Origin: an uncultured Candidatus Melainabacteria bacterium
Lineage (GTDB): Bacteria > Cyanobacteriota > Vampirovibrionia > Gastranaerophilales > Gastranaerophilaceae
Assembly (NCBI GenBank): GCA_934754855.1
Contig: CAKVJR010000062.1
Span: 1 to 10,005 of the forward strand
DNA length: 10,005 nucleotides
Reading direction: 5' to 3'
Below the pieces are notes generated by a model. That model was not told the DNA's origin and ran no database searches. It saw only the letters and a list, made by a program, of their open reading frames with translations. The translations under genes and the position numbers were made by a program. Shown one piece after another: positions 1 through 6,219 of the stretch (positions are counted from its first letter, which is position 1; each line of letters starts with the position of its first letter).

Positions 1-104
1 CTACCATATTTATATACCATCATTCTTCCACATTTTTCACATGGTACATCAGAAACCTCTTCAACCAACTCTACCTGTTCTAATTCCTTCTCAACTTTTT
101 CAAG
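1..104 (-). other. TopA-like C-terminal zinc-finger segment fused to the FtsI frame
   Basis: Residues from about 186 onward read EKVEKELEQVELVEEVSDV, then CEKCGRMMVYKYG at 207-219. An acidic helix followed by CxxCG.xMVxKxGR is the usual lead-in to the first topoisomerase I zinc finger, which continues GKFLACxGFPxC. The window stops just before that second cysteine pair would appear. Nothing of this kind belongs in FtsI. The switch lies around positions 100-120, where both families could plausibly encode a stretch like TMKKELE, so a short shared sequence may have bridged the join. The TopA assignment comes from motif memory only. Confidence 0.6.
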
Positions 105-659
105 TTCCTTTTTCATCGTAAACTCAACGCCCGCAGCAACGTCCGCATCAGCATTATAATAGCCCAAAATGTGTGCTGCCATTGTGTCTTGAGGATAAAC
201 ACGACAATTTTTTCTGTCCGTACTGATTTCCCGAAGTCCTAATTTACGCATATTTTCAACCGTCGGACGGTCGATGTCTTTTTTCAAAAGAATAATGTTA
301 TTCGGATTATTTTTGATAATTGTTGCGACTTCTGATTCAGTCATACCAAGGTATTTAGCGATTTTGTGAGCAATTTCCTCGGGAGTATGGTCCATATATT
401 GTCTGTGGACGTAAACATTGTAGGAAAGTTGGTCAGAGGCAAGTTTTATGCCGTTTCTGTCCAAAATCGAACCACGCATGATGAACTTTTTGGCAATACG
501 TTGAGCCTTAGCCTTTTTGGCATAATGTTTAATATCAAGGATTTGCACCCCGAACAAATAAATCGCCAACAATGCCGCAAAAACGGTAAAGATTATCTTT
601 AACCACTTTAACCGATTGTTGAAAACTTTTATTCTGTCTGAATTATTATTATTTGTCAT
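1..659 (-). CDS. ftsI: FtsI/PBP2-type peptidoglycan transpeptidase N-terminus, running in frame into a TopA-like tail; cut by the window edge
   Basis: The reading frame starts with ATG at 659 and stays open for 219 codons to the left edge. Residues 1-178 look like the start of a class B penicillin-binding protein. There is a short basic cytoplasmic stretch, one membrane anchor at about residues 20-40, the pedestal-domain motif RGSILDRNG (62-70), and HILGYYNADADVAAGVE (163-179), equivalent to the HVIGFTNxDGxGxxGVE region of FtsI. FtsI normally continues for about 400 more residues to the SxxK/SxN/KTG transpeptidase centre, but from about residue 182 the sequence instead resembles DNA topoisomerase I. 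FtsI cross-links septal peptidoglycan at the division site, and its position after ftsL is the classical dcw order. The start has no strong Shine-Dalgarno sequence. As written, this product would lack the catalytic domain. I am sure of the FtsI half, and regard the tail as a probable chimeric join. Confidence 0.75.
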   Translation of the reverse strand, partial: MTNNNNSDRIKVFNNRLKWLKIIFTVFAALLAIYLFGVQILDIKHYAKKAKAQRIAKKFIMRGSILDRNGIKLASDQLSYNVYVHRQYMDHTPEEIAHKIAKYLGMTESEVATIIKNNPNNIILLKKDIDRPTVENMRKLGLREISTDRKNCRVYPQDTMAAHILGYYNADADVAAGVEFTMKKELEKVEKELEQVELVEEVSDVPCEKCGRMMVYKYG

Positions 660-695
660 TATTTTTGCTTTCGCAGTAGTCGTTTATCCCTTGCA

Positions 696-704
696 ATCAT
701 AGCA
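696..704 (-). promoter_or_regulatory. Possible extended -10 promoter for ftsI
   Basis: On the minus strand the ftsL-ftsI gap (660-768) contains TGC followed by TATGAT, an extended -10 element, about 37 nt before the ftsI ATG. No good -35 hexamer precedes it. The gap of about 110 bp is unusually long for this otherwise overlapping cluster, so a separate promoter for ftsI is reasonable but unproven. I see no terminator in the gap. Confidence 0.35.
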
Positions 705-768
705 CATCGGACAAAATCAGGTGAAAAGTTAATCTATCTTAATCAAAGCAAAAATTTTCGGCTGGAAC

Positions 769-1140
769 CTAAAAACCCAATGACCATCTGTAATAATTCG
801 GATAAAAATTTTTCTTCTTTATCGGTTTTTCACTGACGGGCAACTCTTCTCCCATTTCTATTACTTGTGTCGCTGTATCAAGGTTGCCGTGCTGTTTTAC
901 AAGGTTTTCGACGTTATGATACGACATCAGATTGTCCATCTTGTTTTGAAGTTCGATATTTTCGTTGTTAAGTTTAATTGTTTCGCTGCTCAATTTCGAC
1001 AGGCGAACTTGTAAAAGCGTTGTGAAGTAATAACTTACGAACATTACAATCATAATCACCGCAAGCAAACGACAAAGTGATTTGTTGAGTTTTGAGAGAG
1101 TATGTTTTGGTTGCTTTCGTTCGTATTCTTCAGGTGTCAA
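769..1140 (-). CDS. ftsL: FtsL-like cell division protein (septum formation initiator type)
   Basis: This is a small single-pass membrane protein of 123 residues. It has a basic N-terminus, one hydrophobic segment at about residues 23-43 (LLAVIMIVMFVSYYF), then a predicted periplasmic coiled coil at about 44-75 (LSKLSSETIKLNNENIELQ), and a polar tail. That architecture, with its place between rsmH and ftsI, is how FtsL is recognised, since FtsL proteins are poorly conserved in sequence. FtsL forms a trimer with FtsB and FtsQ that activates FtsW/FtsI at the septum. I chose the TTG at 1140 because AAGGAG lies 6 nt upstream. An in-frame TTG at 1170 would add ten residues but has no ribosome binding site. 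No FtsQ or FtsB gene is visible nearby. Confidence 0.7.
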   Translation of the reverse strand: MTPEEYERKQPKHTLSKLNKSLCRLLAVIMIVMFVSYYFTTLLQVRLSKLSSETIKLNNENIELQNKMDNLMSYHNVENLVKQHGNLDTATQVIEMGEELPVSEKPIKKKNFYPNYYRWSLGF

Positions 1141-1146
1141 AATCTG

Positions 1147-1152
1147 CTCCTT
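1147..1152 (-). promoter_or_regulatory. Shine-Dalgarno AAGGAG deciding the ftsL TTG start
   Basis: On the minus strand AAGGAG sits 6 nt before the TTG at 1140 and overlaps the rsmH stop codon (TAAGGAG). Ribosomes finishing rsmH are therefore placed to re-initiate on ftsL. Confidence 0.7.
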
Positions 1153-2053
1153 ACTTAATAACTTTTGCAAATCTTAATTTTGCCGAACGTGACGGCGGGT
1201 TGATTTTCAACTCCTCTTCCGTTGCCGTCAAAGGCTTTTTCGTTAAGATTTCCAATTTTCCGTCTTCGTGAAATCTTGCCGAATTATCTCGGAAAAAGTT
1301 TTTCACAATTCTGTCCTCTGCGGAATGAAATGTTACTGCTGAAATTATAGCACCTGTTTCCAAAACGGGCAGAATGTTTCTTAATGTATCTTTTATGTTA
1401 TCAAGTTCGCCATTGACCTCGATGCGAATTGCCTGAAAAACCCTCGTTGCAGGGTGAATTTTGCTCTTTATTCTCGGGGTCGATTTTATTATCAATTCCG
1501 AAAGTTCGCTCGTTGTCTTAATCGGCGACTTTTTTCTCTCTTCAACAATCGCTTTTGCAATTCTTTTTGAAAATCTTTCTTCCCCGTATTCGCTGAAAAT
1601 TCTGACCAAATCGTCCTCACGATAGTCATTTACAACATTATAAGCAGAAAAATTGGCATCTTGATTAAATCTCATATCCAACGGGGCATCTTTTTGAAAA
1701 GAAAATCCTCTTTCCCCGTTCGTCAACTGATAAAATGATGCTCCAAAGTCATAAACAACCCCGCCTGTGATTTTTTCAACACCCATTTCATCAAGATGTT
1801 CCCGAATATTAACGTGGCTGTCTTTTATGATTTTAACATTGCTAAACCCTTGCAAACGCTCGCTTGCAGCCTTAATCGCATCGTTATCGACATCAAAAGA
1901 AAATAACTTTCCGTCGGGCATGATTTTTTCGGCAATAATCGCCGAATAGCCGCCCCCGCCTAACGTTGCGTCAACATAAACTTTTCCGCTTTCAAGACAA
2001 AGTGCCTCTGTCGCTTCTTTTGCCATTACCGGAAAATGTTTGAACTCAGCCAT
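1151..2053 (-). CDS. rsmH: 16S rRNA (cytosine-1402 N4) methyltransferase RsmH (MraW)
   Basis: At 300 residues this is the usual RsmH length. It methylates N4 of C1402 in the 16S rRNA P site using S-adenosylmethionine. Family blocks are present in order: HFPVMAKEATEAL (6-18), the SAM-binding DATLGGGGYS (28-37, where the usual last residues are HS), RGFSF and PLDMRF (115-129), RVFQAIRIEVNGEL (204-217) and TFHSAEDRIVKNFF (241-254, usually SFHSLEDR). The ATG shares one base with the prfA stop codon in a TAATG junction. The downstream ftsL ribosome binding site overlaps its own stop. RsmH next to ftsL and ftsI is the standard start of the dcw cluster, although the usual mraZ is replaced upstream by prfA. 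Identification is secure. Confidence 0.96.
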   Translation of the reverse strand: MAEFKHFPVMAKEATEALCLESGKVYVDATLGGGGYSAIIAEKIMPDGKLFSFDVDNDAIKAASERLQGFSNVKIIKDSHVNIREHLDEMGVEKITGGVVYDFGASFYQLTNGERGFSFQKDAPLDMRFNQDANFSAYNVVNDYREDDLVRIFSEYGEERFSKRIAKAIVEERKKSPIKTTSELSELIIKSTPRIKSKIHPATRVFQAIRIEVNGELDNIKDTLRNILPVLETGAIISAVTFHSAEDRIVKNFFRDNSARFHEDGKLEILTKKPLTATEEELKINPPSRSAKLRFAKVIK

Positions 2054-3138
2054 TATTCTTCAATCTCTGCAAGTTTTTCGAGTTTCAACTTTTGGTCGTG
2101 TTCCATAAGCAAGTCAATTAACTCGTCCAAATCGCCGTCAATTACCGTCCAAACGTTGAGGTTGTGGTTAATTCTGTGGTCGGTCAATCTTCCTTGCGGG
2201 AAGTTGTAAGTTCTGATACGTTCCGAACGATCGCCCGTTCCGACTTGTGAACGTCTTAAATCCGTGATTTCCTGCATTTGCTTTTGGCGTTCCAAATCGT
2301 ACAATTTTGCTTTCAAAATTTGCATTGCACGTTCTTTGTTTTGCAATTGAGAACGTTCTTCCGTACAGAAAATCATAATTCCTGTCGGTTTGTGGTAAAG
2401 TCTTGCAGCTGTTTCAACCTTGTTTACGTTTTGTCCGCCCGCACCGCCTGAACGTGCCGTGGACATTTCGATATCTTCGGGGCGAATTTCGACTTCAACA
2501 TCGTCAACTTCAGGCATTACTGCAACTGTTGCCGTCGAGGTGTGAACTCTGCCTTGCGATTCCGTTTCGGGAACTCTTTGTACTCTGTGAACGCCTGATT
2601 CGTATTTCAATCTTCTGTAAATGCTGTCACCCTTAACAGAGATGATTACTTCCGATACACCGCCCATTTCGGATTCCGTTTTGGACAAAACTTCCGTTTT
2701 CCAACCCATTTTATCGGCGTATCTCATATACATTCTCATCAGGTCGCCTGCAAAAATGTTTGCTTCATCACCGCCAGCTGAACCTCTGATTTCAAGCATA
2801 ATGTCCTTGTCGTCCATCGGGTCACGTGGCAATAACAAAACCTTCATCTTTTCGGAATATTCTTCGATTTTCTTTTCGTTTTCAGCAATTTCAGCCTTTA
2901 AAAAACCTCTCATTTCTTCGTCGGTTTCGCCGTGAAGCATCTCTTCTCCGTCGTCGATTGCTTTTTTTGCTTCTTGCCATTTGTGATAAAGTTCAACGGT
3001 TTCTTCCATTGATTTTCTTTGCTTTGAAAGGTCACGGAATTTGTTGTAATCTTGGATTATTTCGGGCTTGCTTAAAATTTCACCCAATTCGGTATATTTT
3101 TCTTCAATCTTTACGATTTTATCAAGCATTTCTTCCAT
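2053..3138 (-). CDS. prfA: Peptide chain release factor 1
   Basis: This 361-residue protein is full length for RF1. It recognises UAA and UAG in the ribosomal A site and triggers peptidyl-tRNA hydrolysis. The stop-codon-reading tripeptide is PET (190-192) in the block GVHRVQRVPETESQGRVHT, which separates RF1 (PxT) from RF2 (SPF). The catalytic GGQ is at 234-236 in RSGGAGGQNVNKVET. The N-terminal 100 residues are helical and charged, as in the family, and GSAGGDEA (119-126) is also typical. The ATG overlaps the last base of the thyX stop (TAATG), with AGAGGA 8 nt upstream. A second ATG four codons in is possible. The gene that usually methylates the GGQ glutamine (prmC) is not next to it here. 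Confidence 0.97.
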   Translation of the reverse strand: MEEMLDKIVKIEEKYTELGEILSKPEIIQDYNKFRDLSKQRKSMEETVELYHKWQEAKKAIDDGEEMLHGETDEEMRGFLKAEIAENEKKIEEYSEKMKVLLLPRDPMDDKDIMLEIRGSAGGDEANIFAGDLMRMYMRYADKMGWKTEVLSKTESEMGGVSEVIISVKGDSIYRRLKYESGVHRVQRVPETESQGRVHTSTATVAVMPEVDDVEVEIRPEDIEMSTARSGGAGGQNVNKVETAARLYHKPTGIMIFCTEERSQLQNKERAMQILKAKLYDLERQKQMQEITDLRRSQVGTGDRSERIRTYNFPQGRLTDHRINHNLNVWTVIDGDLDELIDLLMEHDQKLKLEKLAEIEE

Positions 3139-3845
3139 TATTCAAGTCCTCTTTTCGCCTTTCGTCCGCAAGATTTATCTTCGTCACAAAAGCCTGATTT
3201 TTCACATTTCGGTACTAAATATTCTTTGAGCCAAGGTTCGGTTTTGATGAGTTCGTCGCACATCATTTTTACCATCGTTCTGATTTCCGCTTGTGCTCTT
3301 GTGCAAAGTCTTAAATTTGAAAGGTGAATTAACTCTCTCAAATTCAAACTTGCAACCATTGATGTTGCGGTTGCATTCGGCAAAATCATTCTTGCATCTT
3401 CCGCCTTAATGCCTTTTTCTGTCATTTCAATGTAAAATTTCGTCGTTGCTGCCATAAATTCGTCGTATTTTTTCGCAAGTTCTTCATCTTTTGCGACAGA
3501 AGCGGGTACAATATAATCAAATTGGTCTTTTTCCTGCACGTAACGTTGTGATTTTTGGGAAAAAGACATCAATCTGTGTCTGACAAATTGGTGCGAGCAT
3601 GCCCGAGAAATCCCGCTTATAGCGTATGAAACCTGAATATGCTCGATTGTGCTGTAATGACCTGATGAAATAACTCTCTTGACCAATTTCAAGGCTTTTT
3701 CAGGGTCATTTGCATTTTCACTCTCGTTGATAGTTATCGGAGAATCGGCAGAATAACAAGTTCTGCAAGCCGTGTAAATAGTTTGGAGCATATTTTCGGG
3801 CTTGGAGATAATTTTAACTTGTACTGTAACCTTGTGATTTGACAT
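3138..3845 (-). CDS. thyX: Flavin-dependent thymidylate synthase ThyX
   Basis: ThyX makes dTMP from dUMP using FAD, NADPH and methylene-tetrahydrofolate, and replaces ThyA where that enzyme is absent. The signature RHRx7S is present as RHRLMSFSQKS (residues 89-99), followed by QRYV. Other family blocks are RTCYS near the N-terminus, SSGHYSTIEH (61-70), ARMILPNATATSMVASLNLREL, and a C-terminal cysteine-rich stretch LVPKCEKSGFCDEDKSCGRK. I placed the start at the ATG at 3845, which has AGAGG 5 nt upstream and gives 235 residues. A TTG seven codons earlier (3866) lacks a ribosome binding site and lies at the foot of a hairpin. It heads a translationally coupled run through prfA and rsmH. Confidence 0.95.
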   Translation of the reverse strand: MSNHKVTVQVKIISKPENMLQTIYTACRTCYSADSPITINESENANDPEKALKLVKRVISSGHYSTIEHIQVSYAISGISRACSHQFVRHRLMSFSQKSQRYVQEKDQFDYIVPASVAKDEELAKKYDEFMAATTKFYIEMTEKGIKAEDARMILPNATATSMVASLNLRELIHLSNLRLCTRAQAEIRTMVKMMCDELIKTEPWLKEYLVPKCEKSGFCDEDKSCGRKAKRGLE

Positions 3846-3866
3846 TGTAACCTCTTTTATACGCAA

Positions 3867-3891
3867 ATACCCGCCTTAGAAGTGCGGGTAT
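3867..3891 (-). repeat. Perfect 8-bp inverted repeat ahead of thyX
   Basis: ATACCCGC and GCGGGTAT form a perfect 8-bp stem with a 9-nt loop, lying between the rpmE terminator and the thyX start. It has no proper T-run in either direction. It could be a second terminator stem, a 5' leader hairpin of thyX, or an operator. Its base lies about 21 nt before the thyX ATG, so a leader structure is attractive. Confidence 0.5.
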
Positions 3892-3896
3892 CTTCG

Positions 3897-3916
3897 AAAA
3901 ACCGCTATGCGGCTTT
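3897..3916 (-). terminator. Intrinsic terminator of rpmE
   Basis: Read on the minus strand, AAAGCCGC-ATA-GCGGTTTTT forms an 8-bp stem with one G-U pair and runs into five Ts. It starts 8 nt after the rpmE stop codon. It separates rpmE from the thyX cluster, although read-through could still feed thyX. Confidence 0.7.
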
Positions 3917-3923
3917 ACAACAT

Positions 3924-4124
3924 TTATTTTTGTTGGTAACGTTTTTTAAATCTTTCAACACGTCCTTCTGTGTCAACGATTTTTTGGTTGCCTGTGTAGA
4001 ACGGGTGACAGTGGTTGCAAATTTCAACCGTAATATTGTCTTGAATTGAACCGGTTTCAATTTCATTTCCGCATACACATTTGATAACTGTTTTTTTGTA
4101 ATCCGGATGAATATCTTTCTTCAT
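3924..4124 (-). CDS. rpmE: 50S ribosomal protein bL31, zinc-binding form
   Basis: The 66-residue product starts MKKDIHPDYKK and contains CVC (16-18) and CNHCHPFYTGNQK (36-48), so all four zinc-ligand cysteines of the C+ type of bL31 are present. It ends with RVERFKKRYQ, the normal family end. bL31 bridges the 50S and 30S subunits. The cysteine-containing form is the one used when zinc is plentiful; a cysteine-free paralogue may exist elsewhere. The ATG has AGAGG upstream. The gene has its own promoter and terminator, so it is a single-gene unit. Confidence 0.97.
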   Translation of the reverse strand: MKKDIHPDYKKTVIKCVCGNEIETGSIQDNITVEICNHCHPFYTGNQKIVDTEGRVERFKKRYQQK

Positions 4125-4162
4125 GATTTTTCCTCTACTGTTTTGAAAAACTTTTCTATTTG

Positions 4163-4191
4163 ATTATAAACACCTAAAAAAATTATATCAA
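4163..4191 (-). promoter_or_regulatory. Sigma-70 type promoter of rpmE
   Basis: On the minus strand TTGATA (4191-4186) and TATAAT (4168-4163) are separated by 17 bp, matching the consensus closely. The implied transcript would begin about 30 nt before the rpmE ATG. Confidence 0.75.
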
Positions 4192-4223
4192 GTAAATTGT
4201 AATATTTTTATTCTATTTTTGTG

Positions 4224-4249
4224 AAAACATGTTTAAAAATCCATGTTTT
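4224..4249. repeat. Inverted repeat AAAACATG-N10-CATGTTTT, candidate operator
   Basis: Two perfect 8-bp arms flank 10 bp. The left arm is also part of the palindrome AAACATGTTT. The right arm ends one base before the extended -10 element of the downstream prepilin gene, so the repeat covers the -35 zone where a bound protein would block or activate transcription. Confidence 0.5.
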
Positions 4250-4250
4250 G

Positions 4251-4259
4251 TGGTAATAT
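4251..4259 (+). promoter_or_regulatory. Extended -10 promoter of the prepilin gene
   Basis: TGG followed by TAATAT is an extended -10 element about 37 nt before the ATG at 4297. No convincing -35 is present, which is normal for extended -10 promoters. An inverted repeat lies immediately upstream. Confidence 0.45.
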
Positions 4260-4296
4260 AGTATAGCAGAGCGTAAAAAAGAAAACAGGGAATAAT

Positions 4297-4935
4297 ATGA
4301 AAACTAAGAAAAAAGCAATGACAATGGCAGAAGTTTTGGTTTGTCTTGCAATTGTTGGTATTTTGGCAATGTTATTGATTCCTATTATCACCAAAACAAC
4401 TCAAAATAGAGAAAAATTTCTTTACAAAAAAGCAATGAACACAATGCAAAATGCTGTTTCGGCGGTTATGAACGAAAACGGTGTAGTTAACTCCGCTAAC
4501 TTCTTCCCCGATTTGAGTAACAACGGTGGCGATTTGCAAAAAGCAATCGGTTCAAAAATGCTTCTTATGGGCGGTTACGGCGGTGGTACATCGTCTGATG
4601 ACCCGACATTCCGTTCTAATGACGGTATGGTTTGGTGGGATTTGCCCAAGCAATGGCCGGCTGGTGAGGACCACATCGATATTACGGTTGACGTAAACGG
4701 TAATGGCGGACGTAATATTACGACTGTTGCCGACGGTGAAGGTGCAGTTGTTAACCCTGACCGTTTGAAAATCCGTTTGATGAAAGACGGACGTGTTATC
4801 GTTCCCGCTTATGACGAAGGTGCTTCTGATGATTATGATTGGTCATTTGAACGTGAATACCTCTTGTCACAAGATTTGAAGAACGTTACAACCGACCAAA
4901 ACGACTTGTCGGGCGATTCAAAACGTGTTCGTTAA
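4297..4935 (+). CDS. Prepilin-type (type IV pilin / type II secretion pseudopilin-like) protein
   Basis: The 212-residue product has a classic prepilin N-terminus: the short basic leader MKTKKKA, then MTMAEVLVCLAIVGILAMLLIPII, with glutamate at position +5 of the mature protein and a 20-residue hydrophobic helix. The residue before the predicted cleavage point is alanine (residue 7), where glycine is usual. The mature domain has a long amphipathic helix (about 35-60), a glycine-rich loop near MGGYGGGTSSDD (about 90-102), WWDLPKQW (113-120) and a C-terminal strand pattern RLKIRLMKDGRVIVPAYDEG. The ribosome binding site AGGG lies 7 nt before the ATG. It stands alone, with no assembly ATPase, platform protein or peptidase nearby, so it must rely on machinery encoded elsewhere. 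It may be a minor pilin, a pseudopilin or an adhesive or competence pilin. Only the N-terminal class is firm. Confidence 0.85.
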   Translation: MKTKKKAMTMAEVLVCLAIVGILAMLLIPIITKTTQNREKFLYKKAMNTMQNAVSAVMNENGVVNSANFFPDLSNNGGDLQKAIGSKMLLMGGYGGGTSSDDPTFRSNDGMVWWDLPKQWPAGEDHIDITVDVNGNGGRNITTVADGEGAVVNPDRLKIRLMKDGRVIVPAYDEGASDDYDWSFEREYLLSQDLKNVTTDQNDLSGDSKRVR

Positions 4936-4955
4936 TAAATAATCCCAAAGATTTT

Positions 4956-4986
4956 AAAAAAGACTCGAGAAATCGGGTCTTTTTTT
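4956..4986 (+). terminator. Intrinsic terminator of the prepilin gene
   Basis: AAAAAAGACTCGA and TCGGGTCTTTTTTT pair around a GAAA tetraloop (one T-G wobble) and run into seven Ts. It lies 20 nt after the stop codon. This is one of the clearest terminators in the window. Confidence 0.9.
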
Positions 4987-4999
4987 ATCCCAAAAAGGA

Positions 5000-5028
5000 T
5001 TGTATAAGTTTTTTGCTTATGTTATCAT
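5000..5028 (+). promoter_or_regulatory. Probable promoter of mtnP
   Basis: TTGTAT (5000-5005) and TATCAT (5023-5028) are 17 bp apart. The -10 matches five of six consensus bases and the -35 three. It follows directly after the prepilin terminator and would start transcription about 35 nt before the mtnP ATG. No riboswitch-like structure is obvious in the leader. Confidence 0.5.
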
Positions 5029-5070
5029 CTTCCATAATCATTAAACTATCATTAAGAAAGGACTATTTTA

Positions 5071-5877
5071 ATGGAAGCAAATGAAAAAAAAGCAACAATC
5101 GGTATTATTGGCGGAACGGGTTTCTATTCTTTCTTCGCAGGACAAGAAGTTGAAGAAATCAACATGGAAACACCTTACGGCAAACCGAGTGACACAATTA
5201 CAATCGGAACTATCGGACCTCACAAAGTGGCATTTTTGCCCCGTCACGGTCTTGACCACAGATTTCCGCCCCATTTGGTAAATTACAGAGCAAATGTTTG
5301 GGCTTTGAAATCTTTAGGCTGTGAAAGAGTTATTTCTCCTTGTGCGGCAGGCAGTTTCCAAAAACACGTTGAACCCGGTTCATTCGTTGTTCCCGATCAA
5401 TTCGTTGATTGGACAGACGGACGTAAGAGCACTTTCTTTGAAGGACCGAAAGTAATTCACGCAAGTGCTGCTAACCCTTACTGCCCCGAGTTGCGTAAGT
5501 TGGCAATCGATGCTGCTCACAAAAACGGTATCAAAGTTCACGAAACAGGTACTGTCGTCACTATCAACGGACCTCGTTTCTCAACTAAAGCAGAATCTCA
5601 ATTCTTCACAAGACAAGGTTGGGAAGTTGCAAGTATGACTCAGTTCCCTGAAGTTCATCTTGTTAAAGAACTTGATATGTGTCCTGTAACAATTGCTCTT
5701 ATTACTGACCACGACTGCGGTTTGGAAGGTGATGTCGAACCTGTTACTCACCAACAAGTTTGCAAAATCTTCAATGAAAATATCGACAACCTTAAAAAGA
5801 TGTTGATTACATTGATTGAAAGCATACCTGCTGACAGAGCAAATTGCGATTGCATGAACACTTCCAAAACATCATAG
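5071..5877 (+). CDS. mtnP: S-methyl-5'-thioadenosine phosphorylase
   Basis: The 268-residue product belongs to the trimeric purine nucleoside phosphorylase family. MtnP cleaves methylthioadenosine with phosphate to adenine and methylthioribose-1-phosphate, salvaging a by-product of polyamine synthesis. Motifs in order: IGIIGGTGFY (10-19), phosphate-site PRHG (57-60), PPHLVNYRANVWALK (66-80), GPRFSTKAES (167-176), SMTQFPE (188-194) and TDHD (212-215). The two aspartates of TDxD contact the adenine ring and favour 6-aminopurines, arguing for MTA phosphorylase rather than a methylthioinosine or guanosine/inosine enzyme. The usual NMT is SMT here. The C-terminus carries CDC (259-261), like the CxC motif of some archaeal MTAP enzymes. 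AAGGA lies 8 nt before the ATG. No other methionine-salvage gene adjoins. Confidence 0.9.
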   Translation: MEANEKKATIGIIGGTGFYSFFAGQEVEEINMETPYGKPSDTITIGTIGPHKVAFLPRHGLDHRFPPHLVNYRANVWALKSLGCERVISPCAAGSFQKHVEPGSFVVPDQFVDWTDGRKSTFFEGPKVIHASAANPYCPELRKLAIDAAHKNGIKVHETGTVVTINGPRFSTKAESQFFTRQGWEVASMTQFPEVHLVKELDMCPVTIALITDHDCGLEGDVEPVTHQQVCKIFNENIDNLKKMLITLIESIPADRANCDCMNTSKTS

Positions 5878-5891
5878 TTATAGATTAAATT

Positions 5892-5926
5892 CTGTCGCCG
5901 CATTTATTTTGTGGCGGCAGATTTTT
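5892..5926 (+). terminator. Intrinsic terminator of mtnP
   Basis: CTGTCGCCGC (5892-5901) and GTGGCGGCAG (5911-5920) form a 10-bp stem with two G-U pairs around a 9-nt AT-rich loop, followed by ATTTTT. It lies only 18 nt before the yggT start, so yggT must be fed by read-through or a promoter I did not recognise. Confidence 0.8.
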
Positions 5927-5943
5927 AACTTGAGGAGAAAAAA

Positions 5944-6219
5944 TTGGGTTACCTTATTTACAGTGTTATAAGAAATCTTTTTAATGCAACTTATTTCATT
6001 TTAATCGTAAGTTGTTTTTTGACGTGGTTGCCCAACATTAATTGGTACAATCAACCGTTCCGTTTTTTGAGAGAATTCAGCGATTTCTTTTTTCTCCCTT
6101 GCAGAAAAATTGTACCGCCGATTTCGGGCATTGATTTATCGCCCATCGTGGCATTTATTGTTTTGCAAATCATTGAAACCGTAATTTTAGGTTTGGTCAG
6201 AATGATTTTCCATTTTTAA
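5944..6219 (+). CDS. YggT family integral membrane protein
   Basis: This 91-residue membrane protein has two hydrophobic segments, at about residues 10-28 and 65-88, joined by a conserved loop. The loop includes WYNQPFRFLREFSDFFFLPCRKIVPPISGIDLSPIVAFIVLQ in pieces that match the YggT family pattern (NPxxFxxLxxxxxPxxxPxRRxxPxxxGxDxSPxxxxxxL). YggT proteins are widespread; relatives in Cyanobacteria and Gram-positives (YlmG) have been tied to cell division or chloroplast nucleoid segregation, but the molecular role is unsettled. The start is TTG at 5944, supported by GAGGAG ending 6 nt upstream. Its last bases overlap the end of the convergent DUF2971 gene. Confidence 0.88.
   Translation: MGYLIYSVIRNLFNATYFILIVSCFLTWLPNINWYNQPFRFLREFSDFFFLPCRKIVPPISGIDLSPIVAFIVLQIIETVILGLVRMIFHF

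Noticed and set aside
659..700. 13-codon minus-strand frame (MIARDKRLLRKQK) ending in a TAATG overlap with the ftsI start
   Set aside because: It has no ribosome binding site, and its ATG falls inside the likely extended -10 element TGC-TATGAT, so it is probably chance.
2403..3197. Several plus-strand frames of 77-123 codons opposite prfA
   Set aside because: They are shadows of a highly conserved gene, have no ribosome binding sites, and have serine/phenylalanine/arginine-rich compositions typical of antisense frames.
3138..3866. Longer thyX with a TTG start at 3866
   Set aside because: It has no ribosome binding site and starts at the foot of a hairpin. The ATG at 3845 has AGAGG at good spacing.
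5071..5281. Overlapping frames on both strands inside the start of mtnP
   Set aside because: The MtnP frame has full family motifs from residue 10 on. The others have none and no start signals.
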